NCBI RefSeq assembly: GCF_024584705.1
Contig: NZ_CP097384.1
Location: forward strand, 2,604,001-2,668,000
DNA length: 64,000 bases
Reading direction: 5' to 3'
Origin: Blastopirellula sp. J2-11
GTDB taxonomy: Bacteria > Planctomycetota > Planctomycetia > Pirellulales > Pirellulaceae
Position numbers and translations under genes: made by a program. The notes beneath the pieces are model-generated. The model was not told the DNA's origin. It did not search any database and saw nothing but the letters and a program-made list of their open reading frames with translations. Of the stretch, positions 36,076 to 44,876 are shown in pieces. Numbering within the stretch: the stretch's first letter is position 1; each line of letters opens with the position of its first letter.

Positions 36076-38040
36076 TTAGTCTGGGGAGTCTAGGTAGGGG
36101 TCCTGGCCCATTTCGCGGTGCATTTTCTTCCGCATCTTTTCGTGATACAGCAGGACCTTGCGGTCGCCGAAGTGTTTGCGTTCGATTTTTCGCTGCGCTT
36201 TGCGGAAGAGGGAGGCGTAACTATTGAGTTCGCTGGTCGCTTTTTCGCCGATCGCCGCTAGCTTTTTCGCGCGGATCGGGCCATAGCCGATTCGCAGACA
36301 ATCGTCGTCGAGCGACATGTATTGACGGACCGAACCAGGATCTCCCTGACGTCCGCAACGACCGACCAACTGGCGATCGATGCGGGCCGAGTCGTGCAGC
36401 TCGGTGCAAATCACATGCAGACCGCCGAGGTCTTTGATCTCCTGCGACAGTTTAATGTCGGTACCGCGTCCGGCCATGTTGGTGGCGACGGTCACTTTGC
36501 CGGGCGCGCCGGCGCGAGCGACGATTTCGGCCTCAATCGCCACATGGCGGGCATTGAGGACTTCGTGAGCGATTCCTTCGGCCTCTAATAGTTTGGCCAG
36601 ATGCTCGCTCTTTTCGATGGTTCGCGTGCCGATCAAGATCGGACGACCGATCGCATGGAGTTCGCGGATTTCCTCGATGATCGCTTCCCATTTGGCCTCT
36701 TCGGTGCCAAATACGCGATCGGACCACAGTTTTCGCTGCACCTTACGGTTGGTAGGACAGCGAATGACGTTGATCTTGTAAATCTTCTTGAATTCGGCGG
36801 CCGAAGTCGACGCGGTGCCGGTCATTCCACCCAGATGCGGATAGCGAATGAACATGTCCTGCACCGTGATCCGCGCCGCCTGACCGGTGGCGACGGTTAC
36901 TTCGATTTCTTCTTTCGCTTCGATCGCCTGGTGGATGCCTCCGCTCCATTTTCGACCTTCCGCTAGACGTCCGGTCGACTCGTCGACGATCACGATCTCG
37001 CCATCGTTAATGACGTAGTGCTGATTGAAATGGAAGTCGCGGGCAACCTTGATCGCACGCTCGATGTAGTCATACAGGTCGACAAGACCGACTGGATCGA
37101 GTTCCGGGGGTTTGGTAAGCCGGCGAACCAGCAGGCGTCCTTCGATGGTCAGCTCGACCGACTTCCGGTCGTGATCGTATTCGTATTCGTCGTCTTCGGC
37201 GAATTCTTTCGCCATGTCGGCCGCCCATCGATAGCAGGCGACCGCACGTTCTTCGGCTTCGCCGGGGATCGAACTGATGATCAGCGGCGTACGCGCGTCA
37301 TCAATCAAAACGCTGTCGGCTTCGTCGACCAGACAGTAGTACGCACCGCGTTGAACGGGGAGTTCGTTTTGTTCCTCTTCTTTGGACATCAGCGTACCGA
37401 GGACGCCGAGCCCTTGCTCGCGAGTCTGGCGAATCAGCAATCGATCGCGGAGAAAGTCGAAGCCGAATTCTTTCGAGGTGCCGTAAGTGATATCGCAGGC
37501 ATATGCTTTACGACGAGCGTCCGACGGCATTTGGCCTTCCACAACGCCGATCGACATTCCTAGCATTTCGTAGAGCGGCGCCATGATCTCGGCGTCACGT
37601 TTGGCCAGATAGTCATTCACCGTGGCTAGGTGCGCTCCATTGCCGGGCAAAGCATACAGATACATCGGCAGCGTCGCCGTCAGCGTTTTGCCTTCGCCGG
37701 TCTCCATCTCGGCGATGGCGCCGTTGAACATGATCATGCCGCCGATGAGCTGCACGTCATAGTGACGCATATGAATTGTGCGTCGACCTGCCTCGCGAAC
37801 CAAGGCGAAAGCCTCCGGAAGGAGGCGAGCTAGCGATTCGCCGCTCTTGGCGCGATGACGCAGGCCAAGGCTGTATTTGCGGAGTTCGCGATCCGATTTG
37901 GTTTTGAACTGTTCCTCAAAACGCTCGATCTTGGGGAGTTCGGCAATAAAACGCCCCAGGCCGCGTCCAGTGACCCAGCTATACGCGTGGGAGACAGGAT
38001 CGGCTTTGAAAGTGCGTGATTCGGCGATTTGCGTCGACAT
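36076..38040 (-). CDS. short SecA-like translocation ATPase
   Basis: The 654-residue protein has the SecA motor: METGEGKT (112-119), VDEADSVLIDDARTPLI (238-254) with an insert just before it (about 205-230), a preprotein-crosslinking-like region, GGMTGTA, TNMAGRGTDIKL and RQLVGRCGRQGDPG (556-569). Canonical SecA is about 800-900 residues. Here the protein ends soon after the second nucleotide-binding domain, in the first scaffold helix (AQRKIERKHFGDRKVLLYHEKM). The helical wing, two-helix finger and C-terminal zinc tail are absent. The next 294 bp do not encode them, so this is not a frameshift. It is probably an accessory SecA paralogue; catalytic residues are intact. It heads the minus-strand export series. 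Confidence 0.9.
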   Translation of the reverse strand: MSTQIAESRTFKADPVSHAYSWVTGRGLGRFIAELPKIERFEEQFKTKSDRELRKYSLGLRHRAKSGESLARLLPEAFALVREAGRRTIHMRHYDVQLIGGMIMFNGAIAEMETGEGKTLTATLPMYLYALPGNGAHLATVNDYLAKRDAEIMAPLYEMLGMSIGVVEGQMPSDARRKAYACDITYGTSKEFGFDFLRDRLLIRQTREQGLGVLGTLMSKEEEQNELPVQRGAYYCLVDEADSVLIDDARTPLIISSIPGEAEERAVACYRWAADMAKEFAEDDEYEYDHDRKSVELTIEGRLLVRRLTKPPELDPVGLVDLYDYIERAIKVARDFHFNQHYVINDGEIVIVDESTGRLAEGRKWSGGIHQAIEAKEEIEVTVATGQAARITVQDMFIRYPHLGGMTGTASTSAAEFKKIYKINVIRCPTNRKVQRKLWSDRVFGTEEAKWEAIIEEIRELHAIGRPILIGTRTIEKSEHLAKLLEAEGIAHEVLNARHVAIEAEIVARAGAPGKVTVATNMAGRGTDIKLSQEIKDLGGLHVICTELHDSARIDRQLVGRCGRQGDPGSVRQYMSLDDDCLRIGYGPIRAKKLAAIGEKATSELNSYASLFRKAQRKIERKHFGDRKVLLYHEKMRKKMHREMGQDPYLDSPD

Positions 38041-38506
38041 AGGCTCTTTAAAAAGGGGGTTTCACAGCTACTTAGTATGACTTCCAGCTGCGAAGGTTCC
38101 CACCGCCTGGTCGCCGGAAACCTTCGGATTGCCGTCGTTAAAATAGGCAAGATCGGAATGAGGTTGGTGCTGGCGAGATGAGCCCGCAAAGTTTGCGCAG
38201 TCCTCCTGTTTGCTCAATCGAGAATCGTTAACGGATCGATAATTCGGTTTATGACGGCGACCGCATGCTTTTACTTAATCGCTACAGGTCGTTTCGCCGA
38301 CATCACTAATACGTCCAGAACAACCGCACTACGCTCGGTGAGCGGAGGCGGTTCGCCCAGTGACGTACAAGCGAAGCTGGCGATGAAGATAACTCTTCGT
38401 CGCACCTGAACCTACTTGAATTCGCCTCATGCTTGCGGCCTACTCCGCATCGCTCCGGCGCATGGCATGAAACACGTTTGGCAGTCGTAGCGTGCGAGCA
38501 AAGATC
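38041..38506. other. divergent promoter region between SecA-like and BBP7 genes
   Basis: A 466-bp gap between the minus-strand SecA-like gene and a plus-strand barrel gene. I find no gene in it. It should contain both promoters. A loose inverted repeat GAAC-AACCGC...GCGGTTC around 38318-38356 could form a hairpin but has no terminator features. Confidence 0.4.
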
Positions 38507-39922
38507 ATGAAGCCCAATATATTGATTCTGTCGACGGCCTTATCCGCCGTCGCGCTATTCTCGACGCAAGTCGGCGCTCAAACGCCGTACGCACCGGGCT
38601 ATCCGCCACAAGCGGCTCCGGCGTATGGTGGACCAAGCGGATATTCGATGATGGGTGGCGGCAATGCAATGCCGTATGGTCCCATGGGACCTGCGCCTGG
38701 CTATGCCGCCTCTCCGGTCGGATACCAGCAAGGCGCTCCGCTTGATTATCAAGACCCGAGCATGCAGCCGATCCCGGCGACCGATTACGGCGACTACGGC
38801 CCTCAAGCGGCGTACGACCAAAGCGTTCTCGAAGGTTCGCCGTATGCCGAAACTTGTCAGGATGCATCGTGCAACAGTTGCGACCTGCCTCCTCGCGTCT
38901 ATGGATCGGCCGACCTATTGGTCATGTGGCGCAAGAACTCGACGCTGCCGGCCTTGTTGACGACGAGTGCTCCCGCAGATGAAGGAGTCATCGGCGCTCC
39001 GACCACGCAAACGCTGTTTGGCGGCCACGAACAAGGTGACGCGTTGACCGGCGTGCGACTCACCACAGGGCTTTGGCTCGACGACTATCAAAATTGGTCG
39101 GTTGGCGGTCGCTTTCTGGCGCTGCAACGAGAAGTCTTGGGCATCAGCACCACGTCGGCTCAGTTCTCAACGCTCGCCTATCCGTTCTTCAATACCAACA
39201 CCAACATGAATGCGTCCTTTGTCGTCGCATTGCCGGGGGCGGGTACAAATGCGGCCGACGACACTTCGGTGAACATTCGGAAAACGAACAACTTTTATAC
39301 CGGCGATGTTTTTGTCACCAAGCATGTTGTTACGAGCCATGCGAATCGCGTTGACTTTGTCACCGGCTATAGCTTCGCTCGGATCGACGATGCGTTGGCG
39401 ATGAACACAATGTATACGGTCAGAGACGGGGGCGGCGCCATTGCGGCGGGGTCGACGGTGGCTACCTCTGACAATTTCTTAGCCAAGAATGACTTCAACG
39501 GCGGTCAGTTCGGCTTGATCTTTGATTTCCAAGACGGTCCGTTCACATGGCGTGCTCTGACCAAGATCAGCGTTGGCGGCATGCATCAACGCATGGCGAT
39601 CAGCGGCAGCCAAACGGTGACTGAGTTTGGAGTGCCTTCGACAGCCGGCCAGGGGTACTACGCTCGCAGTTCCAATATCGGCAACTATCAACGAGACGTC
39701 TTCTGCTATATTCCGGAAGCCAATGTCGACCTGATCTATGCTTTGAACGGCAACTTGGACTTGAAAGTCGGTTGTACTTACATCTATGTCAGCGACGTCG
39801 CTTTGGCTCAGAGCGGCGTGTCGGGATCGCTCAACCCGAACGGCGGTGATCCGGTGTTCCAGTTCGCCAGTGACGACTATTGGGCGTTGGGCGCCACGTT
39901 CGGTCTTGACTTCCACTACTAA
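38507..39922 (+). CDS. outer-membrane beta-barrel protein, BBP7 type
   Basis: The 471-residue protein has a signal peptide (MKPNILILSTALSAVALFSTQVGAQ), a Pro/Gly/Tyr-rich low-complexity spacer (about 26-120) and a planctomycete BBP7-type barrel. The barrel opens with RVYGSADLLVMWRKN, continues GVRLTTGLWLDDYQNWSVGGRFLALQRE and ends in a strand ALGATFGLDFHY. BBP7 proteins are known only by family and are placed in the outer membrane. The ATG at 38507 was taken; an in-frame GTG five codons earlier is possible. A strong bidirectional terminator follows 35 bp after the stop. It diverges from the SecA-like gene. Confidence 0.88.
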   Translation: MKPNILILSTALSAVALFSTQVGAQTPYAPGYPPQAAPAYGGPSGYSMMGGGNAMPYGPMGPAPGYAASPVGYQQGAPLDYQDPSMQPIPATDYGDYGPQAAYDQSVLEGSPYAETCQDASCNSCDLPPRVYGSADLLVMWRKNSTLPALLTTSAPADEGVIGAPTTQTLFGGHEQGDALTGVRLTTGLWLDDYQNWSVGGRFLALQREVLGISTTSAQFSTLAYPFFNTNTNMNASFVVALPGAGTNAADDTSVNIRKTNNFYTGDVFVTKHVVTSHANRVDFVTGYSFARIDDALAMNTMYTVRDGGGAIAAGSTVATSDNFLAKNDFNGGQFGLIFDFQDGPFTWRALTKISVGGMHQRMAISGSQTVTEFGVPSTAGQGYYARSSNIGNYQRDVFCYIPEANVDLIYALNGNLDLKVGCTYIYVSDVALAQSGVSGSLNPNGGDPVFQFASDDYWALGATFGLDFHY

Positions 39923-39949
39923 TTGGTCGTGGAGACAGATCGAAGCCAT

Positions 39950-39980
39950 AAAAAAAGAGCCGGCTCGAAAGAGCCGGCTC
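39950..39980. terminator. bidirectional terminator between converging genes
   Basis: A perfect stem GAGCCGGCTC with GAAA tetraloop (39957-39980). The plus strand continues TGCTTGTTTCTTG, ending the BBP7 gene. The minus strand continues TTTTTTT (complement of 39950-39956), ending the giant gene whose stop is at 40020. Confidence 0.92.
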
Positions 39981-40019
39981 TGCTTGTTTCTTGCTGCTTG
40001 GCGGCGGTCCTGTTGTCGA

Positions 40020-42485
40020 CTAGAAATCCTCGAATGCGATGTCCACATTCGACAAGCGGTCGACGATCGTTTCGATGTCGCCGATCAGTCGGAAAATAAC
40101 CGCATCGCTCGTATCAGCGATCAACAGGAAGTTCGGATCGTAGAGCGAGAAAGTAATTCCAGCAACTACCGGATCGGTGTCCGTGTTGTTGTCGTGGTCG
40201 ATACGCAAGAATGCCTGGCCTGTTTTGGTCGCGGAATTGAACGCGAAGCCTTCGACCGAAATAAGTTCGTCCCAACCTTGATCAGGCGAGTACCATTCGA
40301 GTTTGCCCTGATTGTTCGGCTGCTTGGAGACGGCGAACAAGATGGAGTTTTCGCCCACGCCGGAGATCGAATCGTTGGGCCCGCGATACGCAGCCTGGCG
40401 ACCCACAAATCCGAGACCGATTGCAGCCGGCGTGAGATTGCTGGGAGTGATCGAGATGTTGGAGATCATGATCGATCCATCGCCCATAACGGACACGTTG
40501 GGCGGAAGAACTCCTCCACGGCCGGTGCCGTACGGATGAACGAATTTGGGTGGGGTGATCTTGACCGAATAGGCTCCGGCGTCAATTCCGGCGAAACTAA
40601 AGGAACCGTCCGCTTGCGAACTGAACGTCGTGCCGACAAGTACTCCGTTTTGGTACAGGCCGACTTCAATGCCGCCGATGAATTGCTCGGGGCTGGCGCT
40701 GTTCCCGGCGTTGTCGTTCCAGACGCCGTCATTGTTGACGTCAAAATAGAATCCGCCTGCGATCAAACTGTTGAACGGCACGCGGATGGTCACCGTCGCG
40801 GTATCGGTGTGTTCGACGTTTTCGTCGTCCGTATAGAGGACCGTGTAGGTGAAGGACTCGATTCCTGGAAGCGCCGCCCCGGTATATTCCAGCGATTTGT
40901 TATCCGCCGAGATCGCCAGGCGATTTTCCGTTTCCGCTGTGCCGCTGATCGCCGTAATCGTGATCTGGTCCGCTGCGACGACCCGACCGCTATCGGTGAT
41001 GATATAGTCGTTCGCCAGCACGTCTAGCGTCACCATTTCTCCCGGCAGCACGGTGGCGAAGGGGGTCCCATTCTCCAAGTCATCCACCGCTTCCACGGTA
41101 GGCGAAATCTTGACCGTCACCGTCGCCGTGTTCGTATTGTTGCTGTCGTTTACGTCGGTCAGCGTGTATTCAAAAACTTCGGTGCCTGCGAAGTTGGTCG
41201 GCAAGCGGTAGACGATGTATTGATCGGAAAGGCCAGCAATCGCAGGCATCGGCGTGTCCGCCAAGGTTCTCACCATTACGCGACTCTCAAGATCGGCAAT
41301 TGTGGTGAGCGAATCCAGACCATAATTAGCGCTCAGGGTCAGATCAACGCCGGCGCCCAACACGAGCGGATTGCCATTGAAGTCAAGGTCGTTCGCCTTG
41401 ACGTCGATGACGAGATATTTCTCGCCATCGATATCGATGACGCGTGGGTCATCCGCCGCGATCTCGTCAACCAGATCGGCCGAAGCGCCGACGACGTCAT
41501 TGTTGGCGCCGTTAACTGCATTGACGGTGATCGTGATCATTGGGAACGCAATGTTCACGACGTCCAAGGGGCCCGAATCTGGGTCGACTAGATCTTGGAA
41601 TACGATCGCCGACTGATTCACGTCTTTCGTATCGGGATTGTTGTTGTCGACGGTTGCATTCGCAAAGAGACCTTCAAGCGTGAATGTCCCGGTCGTGGTC
41701 GGCATAAAATCGATCGTAAAGAGAACCTGGTCAACGGTCCACCCGCCCGGTTGCGCAGCGCCGTCGGGGGTAAACGAAGATCCGCCGGCGTTTTCGATGC
41801 GGCCTGCGCCGGTGACTGTCGTACCGACGCTCCCTTCATTGAAGTACTGGCCCAAAGTGCCGGGGGCATCCGCTTCGACGATTAAAGGATCGAATCCGAT
41901 ATCCAGATAGGCGCCGGTGATGTCTGGCGTGGCAAGATTACCGCCTGTGATCGCAGACGTGTTGCGAACGGTGACGATCAAAGTGAAGACGTTTTGATCG
42001 ACGTCGATGACAACCGGCATGCCGGGGTCCGGTTCATCGTTTATGTCAAAACCAGTGCTGGTTTTTCCAATCGTCATGCCGCCTTGCTTGATCTCGAAAT
42101 TAAATGCGGCCGAATAGGAGTTGTCGGCGTCTTCCGCTTCGATCAGGGACTCTAACATCCTGGCGACGTCGAGAGGATTGAAGACTCCGTCGTTATTCAC
42201 ATCGAGAAACAGAACCTGCTCACCTTCGAGTCCGCCTGCGGCTTGAGAGGTTTGTAGAAAGGAGCGGCTCCCCTGCTCTAGCTGCGACAGCATGATCTCG
42301 AGGTCGGCGTCGTTAACAAGTTGATCGTCGTTTACATCGAGCCCCATGTTGGGGTTATGCCAGGCGTTTAGATCAGCCGCCAGCATCGCGCGGGGCTCCA
42401 GAGCTTCCATCTTTGCGCCTACTGTCCGCGAGGAGCGACGAACAGATTGACGGCGTTTCGAGACAGATTTATTTCGCTTTTTCAT
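40020..42485 (-). CDS. LEPR-XLL protein with N-terminal dockerin, cohesin-like, Ig-like and SdrD B-like domains
   Basis: The 821-residue protein starts MKKRNKSVSKRRQS and has the most canonical motif in the window, LEPRAMLAADL (29-39). A dockerin-like pair of calcium loops follows at once (DVNDDQLVNDADL, DVNNDGVFNPLDVARMLESL; about 38-120), so this module is N-terminal here. Then come a cohesin-like domain (about 120-330), Ig-like modules of the DVLANDYI type and an SdrD B-like domain (FYFDVNNDGVWNDNAG, about 570-680). The C-terminus is acidic but short. The start at 42485 was taken; the frame is open 32 codons upstream with no family features. A likely secreted scaffold protein. Divergent from the next LEPR gene. 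Confidence 0.88.
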   Translation of the reverse strand: MKKRNKSVSKRRQSVRRSSRTVGAKMEALEPRAMLAADLNAWHNPNMGLDVNDDQLVNDADLEIMLSQLEQGSRSFLQTSQAAGGLEGEQVLFLDVNNDGVFNPLDVARMLESLIEAEDADNSYSAAFNFEIKQGGMTIGKTSTGFDINDEPDPGMPVVIDVDQNVFTLIVTVRNTSAITGGNLATPDITGAYLDIGFDPLIVEADAPGTLGQYFNEGSVGTTVTGAGRIENAGGSSFTPDGAAQPGGWTVDQVLFTIDFMPTTTGTFTLEGLFANATVDNNNPDTKDVNQSAIVFQDLVDPDSGPLDVVNIAFPMITITVNAVNGANNDVVGASADLVDEIAADDPRVIDIDGEKYLVIDVKANDLDFNGNPLVLGAGVDLTLSANYGLDSLTTIADLESRVMVRTLADTPMPAIAGLSDQYIVYRLPTNFAGTEVFEYTLTDVNDSNNTNTATVTVKISPTVEAVDDLENGTPFATVLPGEMVTLDVLANDYIITDSGRVVAADQITITAISGTAETENRLAISADNKSLEYTGAALPGIESFTYTVLYTDDENVEHTDTATVTIRVPFNSLIAGGFYFDVNNDGVWNDNAGNSASPEQFIGGIEVGLYQNGVLVGTTFSSQADGSFSFAGIDAGAYSVKITPPKFVHPYGTGRGGVLPPNVSVMGDGSIMISNISITPSNLTPAAIGLGFVGRQAAYRGPNDSISGVGENSILFAVSKQPNNQGKLEWYSPDQGWDELISVEGFAFNSATKTGQAFLRIDHDNNTDTDPVVAGITFSLYDPNFLLIADTSDAVIFRLIGDIETIVDRLSNVDIAFEDF

Positions 42486-42971
42486 GGCCAGCCAACGGTT
42501 CTGGAGGTGGTTAATCGGGAGAATCTGAGGGGGATGGGTTGTCTGTTGCCCCAGGATAATTGTGCGATTTGGGCTTCGCAAACAAATTCCTCGAATCGAC
42601 TCAACCGCTACGGTTCTCCTGGTCGGAATATCTTAAGCAGTTCGGCGATTCGATGCTTTTGGTCGCGGTGCTTCAGCCCAAAGTTCCCCAACTGCAGGCT
42701 TTTTTTGCAAAATCGATAGATTCTGCCGCAACTCAGTCACTCCAAAGGAACTTTGCCCCTATTAAGCGCATCAGAATTTCACCAATGGTTCCTAAATATC
42801 CTGGAATAATCGCTACAGACGCCATGATCCGCGTAAGTGGTGAATTAGCGGCAGGATAATTGTTGTTGGTTCTGGGGGACGCGATTATTGTGAGATGGTT
42901 GCATTTCGGCATCCATCGTATTTCAGCCCCTCTTATTCGCTACGCACCTTCGCTCATCGCGAGAATTGCAA
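42486..42971. other. divergent promoter region between two LEPR-XLL genes
   Basis: A 486-bp gap between two oppositely transcribed LEPR-XLL genes. No gene and no strong hairpin is visible. It presumably carries both promoters, but I could not assign boxes. Confidence 0.4.
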
Positions 42972-44816
42972 ATGTCAAATAGCTTGCGTCGACTACTTCC
43001 TCAATTTGAGAAGCTAGAAGCTCGAGAAGTGCTTACCCCCTATATGGCTGTCTCGCTGGTGGCGACCGACTTGTCTGGGAACCAAATCACCACGGTTGCG
43101 GCGGGTCAAGCGTTCAATTTGCAAGTTTGGGTCCAGGACCTGCGCCATATTGCGCTACCACCAGATAACTATGTCGATCCGGTGGAAGGGGGCCCCACAG
43201 GCCCGTATTATGCGAATCCGTACGGGGTATCCGTCGCTTATGTGGATCTGTTGTACGAAGGGAGTGCGTTTGATTTTGACGCGCTCTCCGGTCCCAAAGC
43301 GGGGACCGGATCGCCGGCGTTATCTGCGCCAAGGTACGATGCCCAAAAAACGACCGACGGGATTATTGAAGAGTTGGGCACCAACAAGGCTTCAACGGCG
43401 AGTGGGAGCGACGCTCCGCGAGTCTGGATCACGGTCCCCATGGTCGCCGAAGATAGTCTGGGACAATTCGAGTTCAAGGTCCAACATCCGTGGCTCAACG
43501 AAATATTCCCCGATACGGATGAAGGAAATTTGGCTTCGCTGGCGTTCATAAAAAGTAAACCGAGCACGTTGTATTTGACCGGTCCCACTCCGCTGAATCC
43601 GGACGAAATTGACTATTCGAACGCGACCATCACCCTGAATGTGATTGAACCAGGCGACCCAGTCGATATCGACCTGCGGATCGTAAAAACGAGAACTGCA
43701 GTCAACGGTTCCGGCGAAGTCGGAATGTTGCCGGAAAACGCCGCTTGGCTGGATGAGTGGGATCAATTTTACGTTGAGATCTATGCGACGGCCCCCGAGG
43801 GCGCTTCTTTAAGGTCGGTCACCGTAACGATCGATTTTACCGATGAATTTCATAACGTCAGCCAAATCATCGACGCGAACGCCGATTCGACGCTGAAATT
43901 TATCGCATCGCAAGTTTCTTACACGAGCACCTCGAACAGCGTGTCGGCCAAGTTTAGCACCGCGCTGAACAACATCGGCGACAATAATACGCCAGCGCTG
44001 CTGGGACGGATCTATTTTGGCCCTGACATCAATCCAGGTCGCGGCGTCGAATATGACGCGTCGGGCGACTATGCCGAAGCGGAAACGACCGGCTTCGTGG
44101 TGACCGGCGGAGAAGCGAGCGTCCAATATAGCGGATCAGCCGAACCGACCGGCGTGACGAGCGGATCGTCCGCCGCAACCGATATTTGGGCCGTTCCTTA
44201 TGACATGGATGATGATGGAGCGATTTCTTTGATCGATCTGACGCAAATCATTCGTAAGATTGGTTCGCCGGTAACGCCGTCCAACAATTTGTATGGCATG
44301 GATTTCAACCGCAATGGATTCGTCGATCTGGTGGACATGTCGTTGCTGATCAGAAATATCGGAATCAGCAAGACGATTCTTTCGTCACGGATTTATTACT
44401 CTGGTTTTCCGTTTGATGATGATTCGGCCATGGCGATGATCGAAGGAGAATCGGTCAACGCCAGCAGTCCCATTATCTTGGAAGGCGAGTCCGTTTCGTC
44501 GGAAGAGTCGGCGATTTCACCCGAAGTGACAGCGAAGGTCAGTGATCCGGTTTCGACTCCGACCTACTATCCGCTGCTGCTGACGGCGCCGACGACGAAC
44601 TCGACCAGTCAATCGCAACCAACTTCGGCGGATGACGAATTGCCCCCGGAAGAGTCCATGACGACGAACGTGCCGACAACCGGCGGCGACTTGCAGACGA
44701 TGCTGATCCTCGCCGCGGCAGAAAACTTGGCGTCGGAAGATTCGTCGACTGACTCCGAGGTGGTCGACGAAGTATTCGCCGATCTGGAAATCGACGAACT
44801 GCATTTAACGATGTAG
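42972..44816 (+). CDS. LEPR-XLL protein with cohesin-like domains and dockerin
   Basis: The 614-residue protein starts MSNSLRRLLPQFEKLEAREV, giving the motif LEAREVLTP (15-23) directly after a short basic start; an in-frame TTG two codons earlier is less likely. Two cohesin-like domains follow: one near 25-215, and one with WLDEWDQFYVEIYA (about 255-400). A dockerin at about 403-468 (DIWAVPYDMDDDGAIS, then NIGISK) is very close to that of the 2921-residue giant. The rest is Ser/Thr-rich and ends in an acidic tail (VVDEVFADLEIDELHLTM). No enzyme motif. A probable structural partner of the other giants. 60 bp upstream of the next LEPR gene, likely one operon. Confidence 0.87.
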   Translation: MSNSLRRLLPQFEKLEAREVLTPYMAVSLVATDLSGNQITTVAAGQAFNLQVWVQDLRHIALPPDNYVDPVEGGPTGPYYANPYGVSVAYVDLLYEGSAFDFDALSGPKAGTGSPALSAPRYDAQKTTDGIIEELGTNKASTASGSDAPRVWITVPMVAEDSLGQFEFKVQHPWLNEIFPDTDEGNLASLAFIKSKPSTLYLTGPTPLNPDEIDYSNATITLNVIEPGDPVDIDLRIVKTRTAVNGSGEVGMLPENAAWLDEWDQFYVEIYATAPEGASLRSVTVTIDFTDEFHNVSQIIDANADSTLKFIASQVSYTSTSNSVSAKFSTALNNIGDNNTPALLGRIYFGPDINPGRGVEYDASGDYAEAETTGFVVTGGEASVQYSGSAEPTGVTSGSSAATDIWAVPYDMDDDGAISLIDLTQIIRKIGSPVTPSNNLYGMDFNRNGFVDLVDMSLLIRNIGISKTILSSRIYYSGFPFDDDSAMAMIEGESVNASSPIILEGESVSSEESAISPEVTAKVSDPVSTPTYYPLLLTAPTTNSTSQSQPTSADDELPPEESMTTNVPTTGGDLQTMLILAAAENLASEDSSTDSEVVDEVFADLEIDELHLTM

Positions 44817-44876
44817 TCGCATTCGGGCGGCTCTGCCGTCGGTTTCTTTACTCTTCGTAGATGGCTTAGCGCAACC

